This document shows positions 22,622 through 33,893 of a stretch of 64,000 bases of DNA, in pieces. Source of the DNA: Ambrosia x helenae (lineage: Eukaryota; Streptophyta; Magnoliopsida; Asterales; Asteraceae); contig CM061228.1 of assembly GCA_030844895.1 (NCBI GenBank), positions 50,581,081 to 50,645,080 of the forward strand, given 5' to 3'. Within the stretch, counting starts at the first letter, position 1. Each line of letters opens with the position of its first letter. The notes under the pieces are model-generated. The model saw nothing but the letters and a program-made list of their open reading frames with translations. It was not told where the DNA came from and did no database searches. Position numbers and translations under genes: made by a program.

Positions 22622-23900
22622 ATGTCTGGTACTCGCGGTGGTGGACGTCGTGGTGGCGGTGGTGGCCGTGCTGGCGGCGGTGGTCGCGCTGGAGGCGGTG
22701 GTCGTGGAAACATCAACATGACCCAAGCTGAACTGAACAACTTGCTCCAGCAGCAAGTGAACATGGCCATGGCTAATTTCCAGGCTGGGATTAATGCCAT
22801 GGGTGGTGAGTTGATTTCTGTCGACCTTGTCTCATTTTCGAGTTTCGTGCCTTTTCGTTTGTGTTTTATTCGTGTACCGTGTTTCAGGAGCTGGTGCCTA
22901 TCCACTCCCACCTCAGTGCTCTTATAAGAAGTTTAGGGACTGTCAGCCCCATAACTTCGCTGGAACTGAGGGAGCGGTGGGACTGCTCCGATGGCTGGAG
23001 AAGGTGAAATCTGTGTTTGTTATGTGTAACTGTCCTGCTGGGGACCGAGTGAAGTATGCTACTGCGACATTTGAGGGGCTGCATTGTCGTGGTGGAATGC
23101 TACTACTCAGAACGTGGGACTGGGAGAGGCTATTGCTATGCCTTGGGCGGAGTTTGTGCAGCTTTTGAGAGGTGAGTACTGTCCGAGAGAGGAGATACAG
23201 AAGTTGGAGCATGAGGTCTGGAGTTACAAGATGGTTGGGTCGGAGATTGAGGAATATACTGTGAGGAGGAACGAGCTGGCGGTGTTGTGTCCTGACTTAC
23301 ACACACCCGAGTACAGGAGGATCGAGCACTATGTGTCTGGACTAGTGCCCGAGATTGCTGGGTTGGTGGCTGCTGGGAATCTTCCCACTATTGCTGAAGT
23401 TGTCCGATCAGCTCATCGGATGACTAACCTGAAGGTGGCGGAAGGCGTTTTGCCACCCAAGGGTGCTACTGTGAAGGTTGCTGAGGGGAACAAGAGAAAG
23501 TGGGAGAGTGTGGGGAAGAGTGTGGTGCCAGCTCAGCCGACAAAGAAGTTTGAGTCATCTGGGTCTTCTTCTGGGCAGAAGACGAGTGGGTATGTTGGGA
23601 AGCATCCCAAGTGCAACAAGTGTGGTTTTCATCATTCTGGGAATTGTGATAGGGCTCGTTGTCATCGGTGCCATCAGTTGGGGCACCATGCTAAGGATTG
23701 CAAGGTGGCACTCACCCCAACTCAGACTCCTGCGGCTACTCCTGCTCCTGCTGCTCAGGGGACTCAGGGGAGGCAGGGGTGTTATCACTGTGGTGACACG
23801 GGACATTTCAAGCGTGACTGTCCCAAACTGAAGCAGGGCGATAATGGGAGGGGCGGGAACGGTAACGGGAACAACGACGGCGGAGGCAGAACTGCACGTG
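22622..23900 (+). pseudogene. gag: Gypsy (Tekay) gag, frameshifted, with a probable intron
   Basis: Capsid/nucleocapsid portion of a Gag-Pol protein. It starts with MSGTRGGGRRGG and a Gly/Arg-rich head, then MTQAELNNLLQQQVNMAMAN. At 22806-22887 an 82-bp GTGAGT...TTTCAG segment interrupts the gene, and removing it keeps the frame into YPLPPQCSYKKFRDCQPHNF and GTEGAVGLLRWLEKVKS. A one-base loss in the G run at about 23073-23076 then shifts the frame just before the SWWNATTQ motif. The downstream frame carries two clear CX2CX4HX4C zinc knuckles (CHRCHQLGHHAKDC at about 23660-23701, CYHCGDTGHFKRDC at about 23780-23821), preceded by a degenerate C/H-rich segment (CNKCGFHHSGNC). Gag and pol share one frame after the lesion, as usual for this clade. 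Confidence 0.9.
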
Positions 23901-24778
23901 CTTTCGTCATTGGATCTGCGGAGGCTAGGCAGGATCCAGACACAGTTACCGGTACGTTCCTTCTTAATGATCGCTATGTTTCTGTCTTGTTTGATTCTGG
24001 TGCCGATAAGAGTTTCGTATCTTTGGATATTAGTCGATTGCTAGATATAGTACCCACACCTTTAGAGGCTAAGTACTTAATAGAATTGGCTGATGGTAAG
24101 AAAATCGAAGCGACACACACCCTTAGGGAATGTCGCTTGGAACTGTCGGGTTTGTCTTTCCCCATTGACCATATGCCGGTACCTCTGGGTAGTTTTGATA
24201 TCGTGGTTGGCATGGATTGGTTATCGTTGTATCGCGCGGAGATCGTTTGTTTTGACAAGGTTATTCGGATCCCTCTCCCTGATGGAGAGATTCTTTCGGT
24301 TCGTGGCGAGAAAAGCGGTGCTCCGCTGAGTATCATTTCTAGCATGAAAGCCCGTAAGTATCTTCGGAAGGGCTGTTCGGCCATTCTGGCGCTTGTTAAC
24401 GTTTCTACTGACGATGAGAAGAAGATCGAGGATATTCCGGTGGTTCGTGACTTTTCTGATGTGTTTCCTGATGATTTACCTGGTCTTCCTCCCCATCGTC
24501 AGGTTGAGTTTGGTATTGATCTCACTCCGGGCGCAGCTCCTATTGCCCGAGCTCCGTATCGTCTTGCACCTCCCGAGATGCAAGAGTTGTCCAGCCAGTT
24601 ACAGGAACTCTTGGAAAAGGGTTTCATTCGACCGAGTTCTTCCCCGTGGGGAGCTCCTATTTTGTTTGTGAAGAATAAGGACGGAAGCCTTCGTATGTGT
24701 ATCGATTATCGCGAGCTGAACAAAGTGACCATCAAGAATCGTTATCTTCTTCCTCGCATTGATGATCTCTTTGACTAG
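23901..24778 (+). pseudogene. pol: Gypsy protease and N-terminal reverse transcriptase, ending in a nonsense codon
   Basis: In frame with the zinc knuckles. The aspartic protease active site is LFDSGADKSF (DSGA at 23993-24004), followed by a hinge with IVVGMDWLS. Reverse transcriptase begins with YRLAPPEMQELSSQLQELL and includes GFIRPSSSPWGAPILFV, DGSLRMCIDYRELNKVT and LPRIDDLFD. A TAG at 24776-24778 stops it in the middle of the RT domain. The next codon continues the expected LQGSSYYSKIDLRSGYHQ motif in the same frame, so one substitution (probably C to T in a CAG codon) separates the two halves. Confidence 0.92.
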
Positions 24779-27030
24779 CTTCAGGGCTCTAGCTACTATT
24801 CGAAGATTGATTTGCGGTCCGGTTATCACCAGTTGCGCGTCAGGGAAGCTGACATTCAGAAGACTGCTTTTCGCACTCGTTATGGCCATTTTGAGTTCTT
24901 GGTTATGCCTTTCGGTCTCACTAACGCACCGGCGGTGTTCATGGATTTGATGAACCGCGTTTGCAAGCCTTACCTTGATAAGTTTGTCATCGTGTTCATT
25001 GACGACATTCTGATTTATTCCAAGAACAAGGCAGATCATGAGGAACATCTGCAGTTGGTTTTGGAACTTTTGAGACAGGAGCAGTTATATGCTAAATTCT
25101 CAAAGTGTGACTTCTGGTTACGTGAAGTTCAATTCCTAGGACATGTGGTGAATGAACTGGGAATTCATGTCGATCCGGCTAAGATCGAAGCTATTAAGGA
25201 CTGGGAAGCACCAAAGACGCCATCTGAGGTGCGGCAATTCCTAGGTCTTGCGGGTTACTATCGTCGTTTCATTGAGGGATTTTCGAAGATCGCACAACCC
25301 CTCACTGCTCTTACCCAGAAGGACCGAAAGTTCGACTGGGATGAACCACAAGAATCAGCATTTCAGATGCTGAAGCTTAAACTTTGTTCTGCACCTATCT
25401 TATCCCTACCTGAGGGTACGGATGACTTTGTTGTGTACTATGATGCTTCTATTTGGGGTCTTGGTTGCGTGTTGATGCAGCGCGGGAAGGTTATTGCTTA
25501 TGCTTCTCGTCAACTCAAAGTTCATGAGAAGAACTACACTACTCATGACTTGGAACTGGGTGCGGTAGTCTTTGCGTTGAAAATCTGGAGACATTACTTG
25601 TACGGTACCAAGTGTGAAGTATATACCGATCACAAGAGTCTTCAGCATATTTTCGACCAGAAGGTGTTGAACATGCGGCAGCGTCGCTGGGTTGAACTCC
25701 TGAACGATTATGATTGTGCTATCAAATACCATCCTGGCAAGGCGAACGTCGTGGTGGACGCCTTGAGCAGGAAGGAGTCTGCGAACCCTCGCCGTGTTCG
25801 AGCCTTACAGCTCACCATTCATTCGTCGTTGCCTGACCGAATCCGTTCTGCACAATTGGAAGCCTTGAAGGAGGAAAACCTTAAGGCTGAAACTATGCAC
25901 AGTGCTGACAAGTATCTTGAGCTCAGGACTGATGGCTTACACTATTTTGCGGGACGTGTTTGGGTCCCATTGTTCGGGGGATTGCGCGAGCTTGTTTTGG
26001 ATGAGGCTCACAAATCCCGGTATTCTATTCACCCTGGCTCCGATAAGATGTATCAGGATTTGAAGATACTTTATTGGTGGCCGAACATGAAAGTTGATAT
26101 AGCTTCTTATGTCAGCAAATGTTTGACTTGTGCTAAAGTCAAGGTGGAGTATCAGAGGTCGTCTGGTCTCCTGCAACAACCAGAGGTTCCAGAATGGAAG
26201 TGGGAACGAATCACGATGGATTTTGTCACCAAGCTGCCAAGGTCACCTAGTGGTTATGATATGATCTGGGTGATTGTTGACCGGCTGACAAAATCGGCAC
26301 GTTTTATACCAATTAAGGAAACCGATGGACTCGAGCGGTTAGCTCGACTTTACCTTAAGGAGGTGGTTGCTCGGCACGGGGTGCCTGTTTCTATTATCCC
26401 TGATCGTGATTCTCGTTTCGCTTCGCGTTTCTGGAAGGCTCTACACAAGGCTTTGGGTACTCAGTTGGATATGAGTACGACTTATCATCCGCAAACTGAT
26501 GGACAGAGTGAGCGGACGATTCAAACCTTGGAAGACATGCTTCGGGCATGTGTTATAGATTTTGGCAAAAGTTGGGAGATCCACCTACCGTTAGTGGAAT
26601 TCTCCTACAACAACAGCTATCACTCTAGCATCAAGGCAGCCCCGTTCGAGGCTCTTTACGGACGGAAATGTCGATCACCACTTTGTTGGGCCGAGGTGGG
26701 CGAGAGCCAGCTCACTGGTCCGGAACTTGTGTACGAAACTTCAGAGAAAATCGTACAGATCCGTCAACGTTTGGCTGCTGCACGGGATCGTCAGAAGAGC
26801 TATGCCGATCGCCGTCGAAAACCTTTAGAGTTCCAGGTTGGGGACAAGGTACTTCTGAAAGTTTCACCATGGAAGGGCGTCATACGCTTTGGAAAGCGTG
26901 GCAAGCTTAACCCTCGTTATGTCGGACCGTTCGCAATCTTGGATCGGATTGGACCGGTGGCATACAGACTTGACTTACCGGCGGATATCGGTAGTGTACA
27001 CAACGTCTTCCATGTGTCTAATTTAAGAAG
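24779..27030 (+). pseudogene. pol: Gypsy reverse transcriptase (C-terminal), RNase H and integrase
   Basis: Open from the stop at 24778 to a frameshift near 27028. RT carries FLVMPFGLTNAPAVFMDLMN and the catalytic FIDD (24995-25006). RNase H shows VVYYDAS, HDLELGAVVFALKIWRHYLY and YTDHKSLQHIF (about 25430-25650). Integrase has the HHCC zinc region (HKSRYSIHPGSDKMY ... CLTCAKVK, about 26010-26145) and all three catalytic acids: D in ITMDFVTKLP (about 26213), D in IIPDRDSRF (about 26400) and E in SERTIQTLEDML (about 26515). GKRGKLNPRYVGPFAIL and PVAYRLDLP mark the C-terminal domain. Near 27028 a one-base loss leaves the VFHVSNL motif out of frame with the rest. Confidence 0.95.
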
Positions 27031-27033
27031 TGT

Positions 27034-27336
27034 TTGGCTGATGAATCTCTCATTGTACCACTGGAAGAGATCAAGGTTGATGATCGTCTTCGCATTGTGG
27101 AGGAACCTGTCGAGATTCTTGACTACAAGATTCGTAGCCTTCGTCGGAGTAAAATCCGCATCGTTAAAGTCTGTTGGAACTCTAACCGTGGACCGGAGTT
27201 CACATGGGAACGGGAGGATCAGATGAAAGCTATGTATCCTCATCTTTTCCGAAGCGCGCGTTTGAATCGAGGCATGTTACTGCTGAAGCGGAATGAATCT
27301 CGGGTCGAGATTCCTTTCAACGTGGGGATGATGTGA
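27034..27336 (+). pseudogene. Gypsy integrase tail with chromodomain
   Basis: This frame continues the integrase C-terminus after the frameshift. ADESLIVPLEEIKVDDRL leads to EEPVEILDYKIRSLRRSKI and IVKVCWN ... GPEFTWEREDQMKAMYP, the chromodomain typical of the Tekay branch of chromoviruses, which is thought to steer integration to chromatin. The last residues after PHLF run into the 3' untranslated region. This domain is the reason for calling the element Tekay and not Athila or another non-chromovirus. Confidence 0.88.
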
Positions 27337-27446
27337 CATCCGGTAAGTTTCTTTTCGTTCCGTTCTTTTCGTTTCTTTCTTTTTGGGCTTTGCGCAATTT
27401 TCGGGACGAAAATTCTTTCAATGTGGGGATTATGTGACACCCGGCA
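27313..27446 (+). repeat. Duplicated polypurine-tract / LTR-start boundary
   Basis: TTCAACGTGGGGATGATGTG at about 27316 is followed by ACATCCGGTAAG. About 100 bp later TTCAATGTGGGGATTATGTG at about 27417 is followed by the true LTR start (27433). Sixteen bases before each TGTGACA are nearly the same. The first copy is not followed by LTR sequence. The working polypurine tract is presumably GTGGGGAT at 27423-27430. Confidence 0.7.
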
Positions 27447-30011
27447 TGTTCGGCTTAAACATATTAGTAACATCTAAGTCTACCTTAGCGAGAAACGTTT
27501 ATAAACAAACTTAACTGGGTTAGTTGAGTCGGGTCAAGTTAGGATTGTCCAGGGTACAATGATCTGGAGGATCATTGGGAGTCGTTTTGGTAGTACACTA
27601 GTACCGGGTTCCGTTGTTGGTGACATTACATGAACTAATTAAGTATATGTGTAGATTATGGGTCGTGTGGTGGATTATATACATAGATGTGTTTAAATGA
27701 CGTGTAAATGATTATCTGTGCTTAAATGTGTTAAATATAGACTAAGGATGCATGCTTATGTGTTAAGATGTGTTAGAATGCGTTAAACACGACAAACTGG
27801 AAAACTAGTTAAAAAGGAGTCTTGGTTCGACCACTTCGAGTGGTCGAAGGAGAAGAAAGTGTCTGGTTCGACCCTTGTAAGTGGGCGAACCAGGGAAGTG
27901 GAATTTAAGGAATTCCCTTCGACCAAACAGGGCTCATTCGACCCTGTGAAAGGGGCGAAGGAGACCACCTTCGACCAATGAATTGGGGCGAAGGAGGATT
28001 AGTATAAATACCAACCTTTGTCATTTTTCATCATTTCACAAACCCTAACCGTCCCAAAACGCTCTCAAACGATCTTAAACACTAAGGAAGGAGTTTTTGC
28101 TCTTCTTTTTCATAATCTAACCCATCTACAACCTCTAAACAAGTATCCAAGGTGTGTTCATAATCCTAAACCTTTTTAAAAAACATTTTGATTCGTTTTC
28201 ATCTAACCCTAATTGTCCGGATCTGTTCTAAGGGTATTTTCATGATTAAAACCTTCTAAACATCTTTATAAATCAAAACATGATCATTTCACATAGGTTT
28301 TCATGATGAATAACATATGTAAATTGTGTATTATGTGGTGTTATGTGTTGTTCAATGATTTGCTGCTATATCTATGATAGAAACATGATATAGGATTGTT
28401 ATTAATGTTGGAATATTGTTGTCTAGGGTTAGGATTGGATATATTGATATTTGGGGGTTTTATTGGATTAATACTTGATGTATGAATATTTATGATCAAT
28501 AGAATGAATAAGAAAGATCGGATAATCAACAAACTGAGTAGTTTAAGCTAAACATGAATCGATTGCAAAAGTTTCCAAATTGGGTAAATAATTCATGCAT
28601 GAAAGTGATGTTTCCATAATCTTTACCATTTTGGGAAAGGGCTGAAACGGACGTATTATCGGGGGAAATCGGTGGGGTTTTGTTGGGATAAGTTATCCAT
28701 GCTTGACTGCTGTGTTTGATGATGTTTCGGGTCGTTTTGAATGTGTTTGAAGCGTTTTTAGGAAAAATTATACAACAGGGGCGAACCTGGCCTCCTTCGA
28801 CCAGTCACAGGTGCGAAGGAGGGATCCAGGGTCGAACCTGGGTTTATATTGGACGAATGTGATAAAACGGGCGAAGGAAGCATCAAACAGTCGAACGAGA
28901 TGTAAAACGGGCGAAGGAGACAAAAAGGTGCGAAGGAGACTTAAAACTGACTGGCTCGACCGTTCTGATGCAGAAATGAGATTTTTGATACAAACTAAGT
29001 GTTTTATGCTTGAACCTTGTGTATAATCTATGTGTACTTGATTAGTTAGGGTAATGGGTCACCAACGGGATGTCGGGTCGGTCTAGTGTGTCCGTTAAAC
29101 ATTTAAACACGTTTTAAAACATACTTGGTTACGATCTGGACAATCAGGGACTAGATAACCTTATGGTTATTAGTCGGAACACTTATGTGAACATTTTGAT
29201 AGATCTCCGGTAGAGCGATTATCAAGGGCTAAACATCTTTACTTATATTTGAAGAACGCTACTTTAGGTGAGTTCACGGCCCCACTTTTACTGCTTTAAC
29301 TTTTGGGGGAGAAAACATGCGCTAAACGGTTTTGGTAACTTATGTCATACTATGGTTTTAACTTTATATTGCTATACGATCTTTTGGAAAGTCCCCGGGG
29401 AAACCATGAATGTGCGGGGATGCACAACGGGGGAAATGTGGATAGATCTATTGGGCGTGACCTGCCCCACTCGTCGGCTTGGAGGGCCGGGCGGGTGCAT
29501 ATTGTCTCGAACAGGTATATTGGTATCATGCTGAACATACGGGCTGCTTAAACATGCTGAACATTGCTAAACGTGTCTAGTAATGGTTTCCAATCGTAGT
29601 AGTAATGAAAACATACGCCCAGCTAGCGTACTTGGTAACATTGATATAGTATGGACATGGTAACGTTTTGGTAACATTTGAACAAACCTGTGAACTCACC
29701 AGCATTATATGTTGACATCTTTTTGGCATGTTTTTTTCTGGTCGCTAAGGTAGCAATGAACGGAACTAGGCGCACGGGTCTGCATTGGCGTCTAGACTTA
29801 GTGCACGTTTTGTAATAAAAGTATTTTGAACAACTTTGAAATGATAGCATAGTTGATTAAATGCTACTGATACGCTTCCGCTTATTAAATTAATGGTTAT
29901 GTCTGTTTACGTTTTTCATATAGAGTTGTTTATTGTGATCGTTGACTTGGTTCCTGGTTTGTCATGCGCCTCGCGGTAAAACCCCGCAAGTGGTAATTTG
30001 AGGGTGTGACA
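27433..30011 (+). mobile_element. 3' LTR of the Tekay Gypsy element
   Basis: 2,579 bp, TGTGACACCC to GTGTGACA, followed by the right target-site duplication CTTCT (30012-30016). The four dyads and TATA box are preserved (27826-28010). The candidate splice acceptor CTCAG of the 5' LTR reads TTCTGG here (about 29737), so the acceptor is lost in this copy. Confidence 0.97.
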
Positions 30012-30601
30012 CTTCTTCCTGAACAACATTCTTCTTTTTCCTTGCCACTGGGGATGCAACGGGTGTTGTAACACTTGAACTTCCAATTGCTGGTACTTTC
30101 TTCCCAACAACCAGCAGATCTATCTCTCTGTCTCTTCTCTTCTTAGGATTATCTTTCTTTGCCATAGTCTTGCTTCTGGCTTTCTTTATCTTCTTACCAG
30201 CCACAAGAGATCCAACAAAATCAAGATTATCACACGTCAACTCCAAATCTTGATCATCTAATTCTCTATTCCCCTGATTTTCAGCTTCAATGGCTTTGTT
30301 TAAACTTTCAATCTCACCAAGCACAGTGGCCTTGGGTTTAGTGATCTTGATAGTTTCATCCCCTGAATCCCATTCAGCTTCATCTTTGAGTCTCTTCTGA
30401 ATCAACAGACTCTTCATCAACTAATAAAGTTTTTGCTTTCCCTTTGCTCTTCACTGATTTCTGTTTCTTAGGCTCAACCTCATCAACCTTCTTTTTGCCT
30501 TTTCCCATCTTAGCACCTTTGTTTATAACTTGACGCTTACGCTTAGCAGATTTGTCAACTGGGAATAAAGGGCTATCTGAATCAGAATCTGTAACATTCA
30601 C
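30012..30601 (-). pseudogene. Accessory ORF of Copia copy B, middle part (truncated)
   Basis: This is the continuation of copy B on the far side of the Gypsy insertion. DSDSPLFPVDKSAKRKRQVI, then KKVDEVEPKKQKSVKSKGKA and VDEESVDSEETQ match the copy C landmarks NPLHPVDPEAKRKRQIV and VDEASVDSEETQ. A second frame (29962-30420) carries KPKATVLGEIESLNK and RDREIDLLVVGKKVP. A shift lies at about 30400. Homology stops near 30601, so the N-terminal 300 or so residues, pol, gag and the 5' LTR of copy B are missing. Confidence 0.85.
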
Positions 30602-31668
30602 AATTTTTTTTCTAATAATTTAATTACAACTTTAGGGACCTAAAGTGACAATAATCCAACATGAAAAATCACACAACCGCATTTTAACGAAACGTTCGAG
30701 GTAGAATTTTATATATGAAAATTCATAACCATAAAATACTAAATATCTATTAGTTATGTTGACGTTTAATTAGTAAATGTTAATTTAAAGTCTTCTTCAA
30801 CTACATGTAACTTTGCTCGGAATTTTGAAACCGTCGCAGCTTTCAATTTTGTAACCAACAACATTTTATGGCCATTAAAGTCTCATTAAATTCTAAACAT
30901 ATATAGTTCACCATAATACTAAATAGGTCTTGATCATTCTTGAACCAAGTTAGATAAAAACACTTGTATTTCCATTAATCTTCAAATTTTGGGCAGCCCC
31001 TAACACTACCCTATTCACCGTACATACAACCACCATTCTTCATTCTTTCAAGTTATTTGATCAAGAACTCAAGTTATCAAGTGTGGTGTCATCCTGAATC
31101 TTATCATTTTGTGTTTTGGTATGTGACTCCATTTATATATACACACACTTTTATTTTATTATTATTATTATTTTCTTAATTCTCAGTAGAATAGAATTCA
31201 TGTCAAGAAATTCTAAGGCATGATCATGGTGAAAATGGATTCTAGACGTTCACAAAAATAATAAGCTTTCACACAATATGCATAATCCTTTCACCATTAT
31301 TTTCATGACAAAAAGTGTCCATTCATATTAACTATTCAAAATGGATTCTTGATATTTTATTAATTCTCATCAAATCAAACACACATAAAAGATATGTTAT
31401 GTATAAAAAATCTCTAACATAGATTCCAAGGAACCAACATCAAAACAGTGGAATAATTTTCTATTTCAAGTTGTCACATGAAATAATGATATAAAAAATC
31501 TCTAACATAGATTCCAAGGAACCAACATCAAAACAGTGGAATAATTTTCTATTTCAAGTTGTCACATGAAATAATGATATGTATCTTTACAAATCAATAT
31601 TTATTTATGTTTGTAGACTAGAAAAGTCTATTAGTAAATCATACATTGTGCATATATATATATATATA
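30602..31668. other. Unassigned AT-rich DNA
   Basis: No coding signal seen. It contains a perfect 88-bp tandem duplication (listed separately) and a TA run at about 31652-31672 that flanks the Helitron start. Confidence 0.5.
31402..31577. repeat. Perfect 88-bp tandem duplication
   Basis: 31402-31489 and 31490-31577 appear the same base for base (unit begins TATAAAAAATCTCTAAC). The lack of differences implies a recent event. Confidence 0.95.
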
Positions 31669-31972
31669 TATACTATATTATAAAGCATATTAGAAGGGCA
31701 ACGTTGTCATTTCACTCATTTTTCAACATGTACAAGAATTTTAAGTATTAGTACAAGCACTTCAAGCAACAAATGTTGAAAAGGATCTTAAGGGTAGATT
31801 TCACTTCCGTTTCAACGTGTACAAATTCTCTGGCAATTCGTTCTCTCTCACACACTCACTATCGATTTCAAATTTCAAAAGTCTTAGTCTCACTCTCAGG
31901 TGTAGATTTCAAATTTCAAAAGCATACTTTCTCACTCTCATACGTAGATTTCAAAATTCTACTCTGTCTCTC

Positions 31973-32004
<32 letters not shown>

Positions 32005-33312
32005 AAGTAGCTTCAACACTCACAAATTTTGGCAGCCTTTATGGTGGTTTGTGGGGTTTTGGGTGAGATTAGATCTAGATTATCGTGGTGTTTAAGAATG
32101 GAGACGACGGTGGTTAGGGTTTCTTCGTGAACCTAGCAGCGGCAGTTGTTGTTGTGATTGTCTCTCGCTGTTGTTTAAGATGAGTTATTCGTATGCTTCG
32201 GTGCTTCCATGGGTTCTGGTTAGTTCAAACTCCATTTTGCCGTCATAGTTTTTGTAATTTGTTTAGAATGTTTGAATGTTTTGTTTTGTTTCATAATTTA
32301 TTGTTTCACGAATTTGTAAGGTTTCATTTTGTTTGATTTGAATGTGGATGTGAAATCAAGAAGAAATTGAAGGATTCTAAGCAAACGAACATTGATTTTC
32401 AAAAGTCGAAGGTATGTGTTAATTAAGTTTATGTTGATGTGCAGTTTCAGTGAGACAAATTTCTTTGCTTATTTTCTTCTTTTAAAATTGGTTTAGTCCT
32501 TTGACTTATGCATCTATAACAATGTGATGTGCAGTTTGAATACAGGTCATTGAGTTATTTGGAAGACAACAAAAGTTGAAGCATATTCACAGCATAAGTT
32601 GGAGCATGTTCATACGATTAGGTGTTTTAGCACTTGGCATTATTTTATGTCATAGCTGGTATATATTTTTTTCTCTAAAGAAATTATTTTGGCTTTGTGT
32701 ATGTGCACCTAAAGTGGTGTTTAGGTTTTCTGTCAAAGGATGCAAGACACTTTAACTAAATATATTTAGATTCTTAAATGTTGAAGGTTTGTCACTAGGA
32801 TATCTTTGTAAACATATTTAGATTCTTAAACATATGTTAGAACATCTTCATATAAAATTTTAAGTTCAAGGTTATCATTTGAATTACAATTTTGAATTTT
32901 CTAGATCTTACATTTGATATACATGCTTTATTAAGATCGTGACAATTTTTGGCATCTTAACTTTTTGCAGTTGCATATTGGTGGTTGAGAATGACAACAT
33001 GGTTAGGCATAAAATAAAATACAAGTGTAAGAATGATTATGTAACAATGTTGTAAGAATGTATGTATATAAGAAATTCTTCTTCAAAGAATGATTCGTTG
33101 ATTTGTATTAGTTGACCTCTCATAAGAGAAAGAACTAAGCTGCATAGTTTTGAATTAATTGCATACATGTGCTCCACCATTAGATATTTGTATACTGACA
33201 AGAATAATAAAATTTTGTTGCAGGATGCTAATGCTGAGCTGTTCGTCTAACTGTATATATGCTAATGCTGAGCTGTCGGATTTTTCCTTGTGTCCGAGAG
33301 TCGGTGGTGGTT

Positions 33313-33428
33313 GGCTACTGGTTGGTGGTGCTTGCCCTTTTGAACATGTTTTAATCTAGCAATGTGTAACGGCTACGGGTTGGTGGTGCTTGCCCATTTG
33401 AACCTGTTTTAATCTAGCAATGTGTAAC
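33313..33428. repeat. 58-bp tandem duplication inside the Helitron
   Basis: 33313-33370 and 33371-33428 both begin GGCTAC and end AATGTGTAAC, differing at about three positions. Confidence 0.9.
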
Positions 33429-33728
33429 ATCTCAATACATTTTCAACCTCAAAAAAGGTCACCTTAAGGATGGGTCAAAATGGACCTGGTCAGGTTGCAC
33501 TTACCTGCAAGGCTGCTGTAGCCACTTTTTGGCCAATTTTTTTTTATTTTTTATTTTGATCTCAACACATTTTCTATATATGAGACCATTCCATTCGATT
33601 CCATGTCAACCAAACACGACGATGGAATAAAATGACATTATATCATCTTGTTATTTATGATTTTCATAGAGAAAATTATGATCCGAATGTAGTTTTGTGT
33701 TTATATGTATTTCATCTCTAGGCCAATA

Positions 33729-33893
33729 ATGTCAAAACAAAAGCCAGCTCTGCTAAAGCCATCTACTCCAGATAAACCATCCTTACATGCACCAACTTAG
33801 GAAGGTGAGCAGTCTTCTCAAGCAGAGAAGGCCAACAGCCCAAATCCTAGAGCAGAAACAATGAGTATCCTGATGCGCGAGCAGCCATGGAAA
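33729..33893 (+). pseudogene. Possible captured exon fragment (unidentified)
   Basis: A frame starts MSKQKPALLKPSTPDKPSLH, meets a TAG after 23 codons, and continues in the same frame with EGEQSSQAEKANSPNPRAET before another TAG. The Ser/Pro/Lys composition and an in-frame stop look like a decayed 5' exon. Helitrons often carry such gene pieces. I do not recognise the source gene and the call may be chance. Confidence 0.25.

Noticed and set aside
22615..22911. Minus-strand Pro/Arg-rich frame opposite the Gypsy gag start
   Set aside because: Antisense of the Gly/Arg-rich GGT/CGT repeat.
24599..25048. 149-codon minus-strand frame
   Set aside because: Antisense shadow of the Gypsy reverse transcriptase; no codon or domain support.
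31773..32095. Ser/Leu-rich frames of 92-97 codons in the Helitron
   Set aside because: Translation of a CT-rich tract (TCTCTC) in two frames; more likely an untranslated or promoter-like region.
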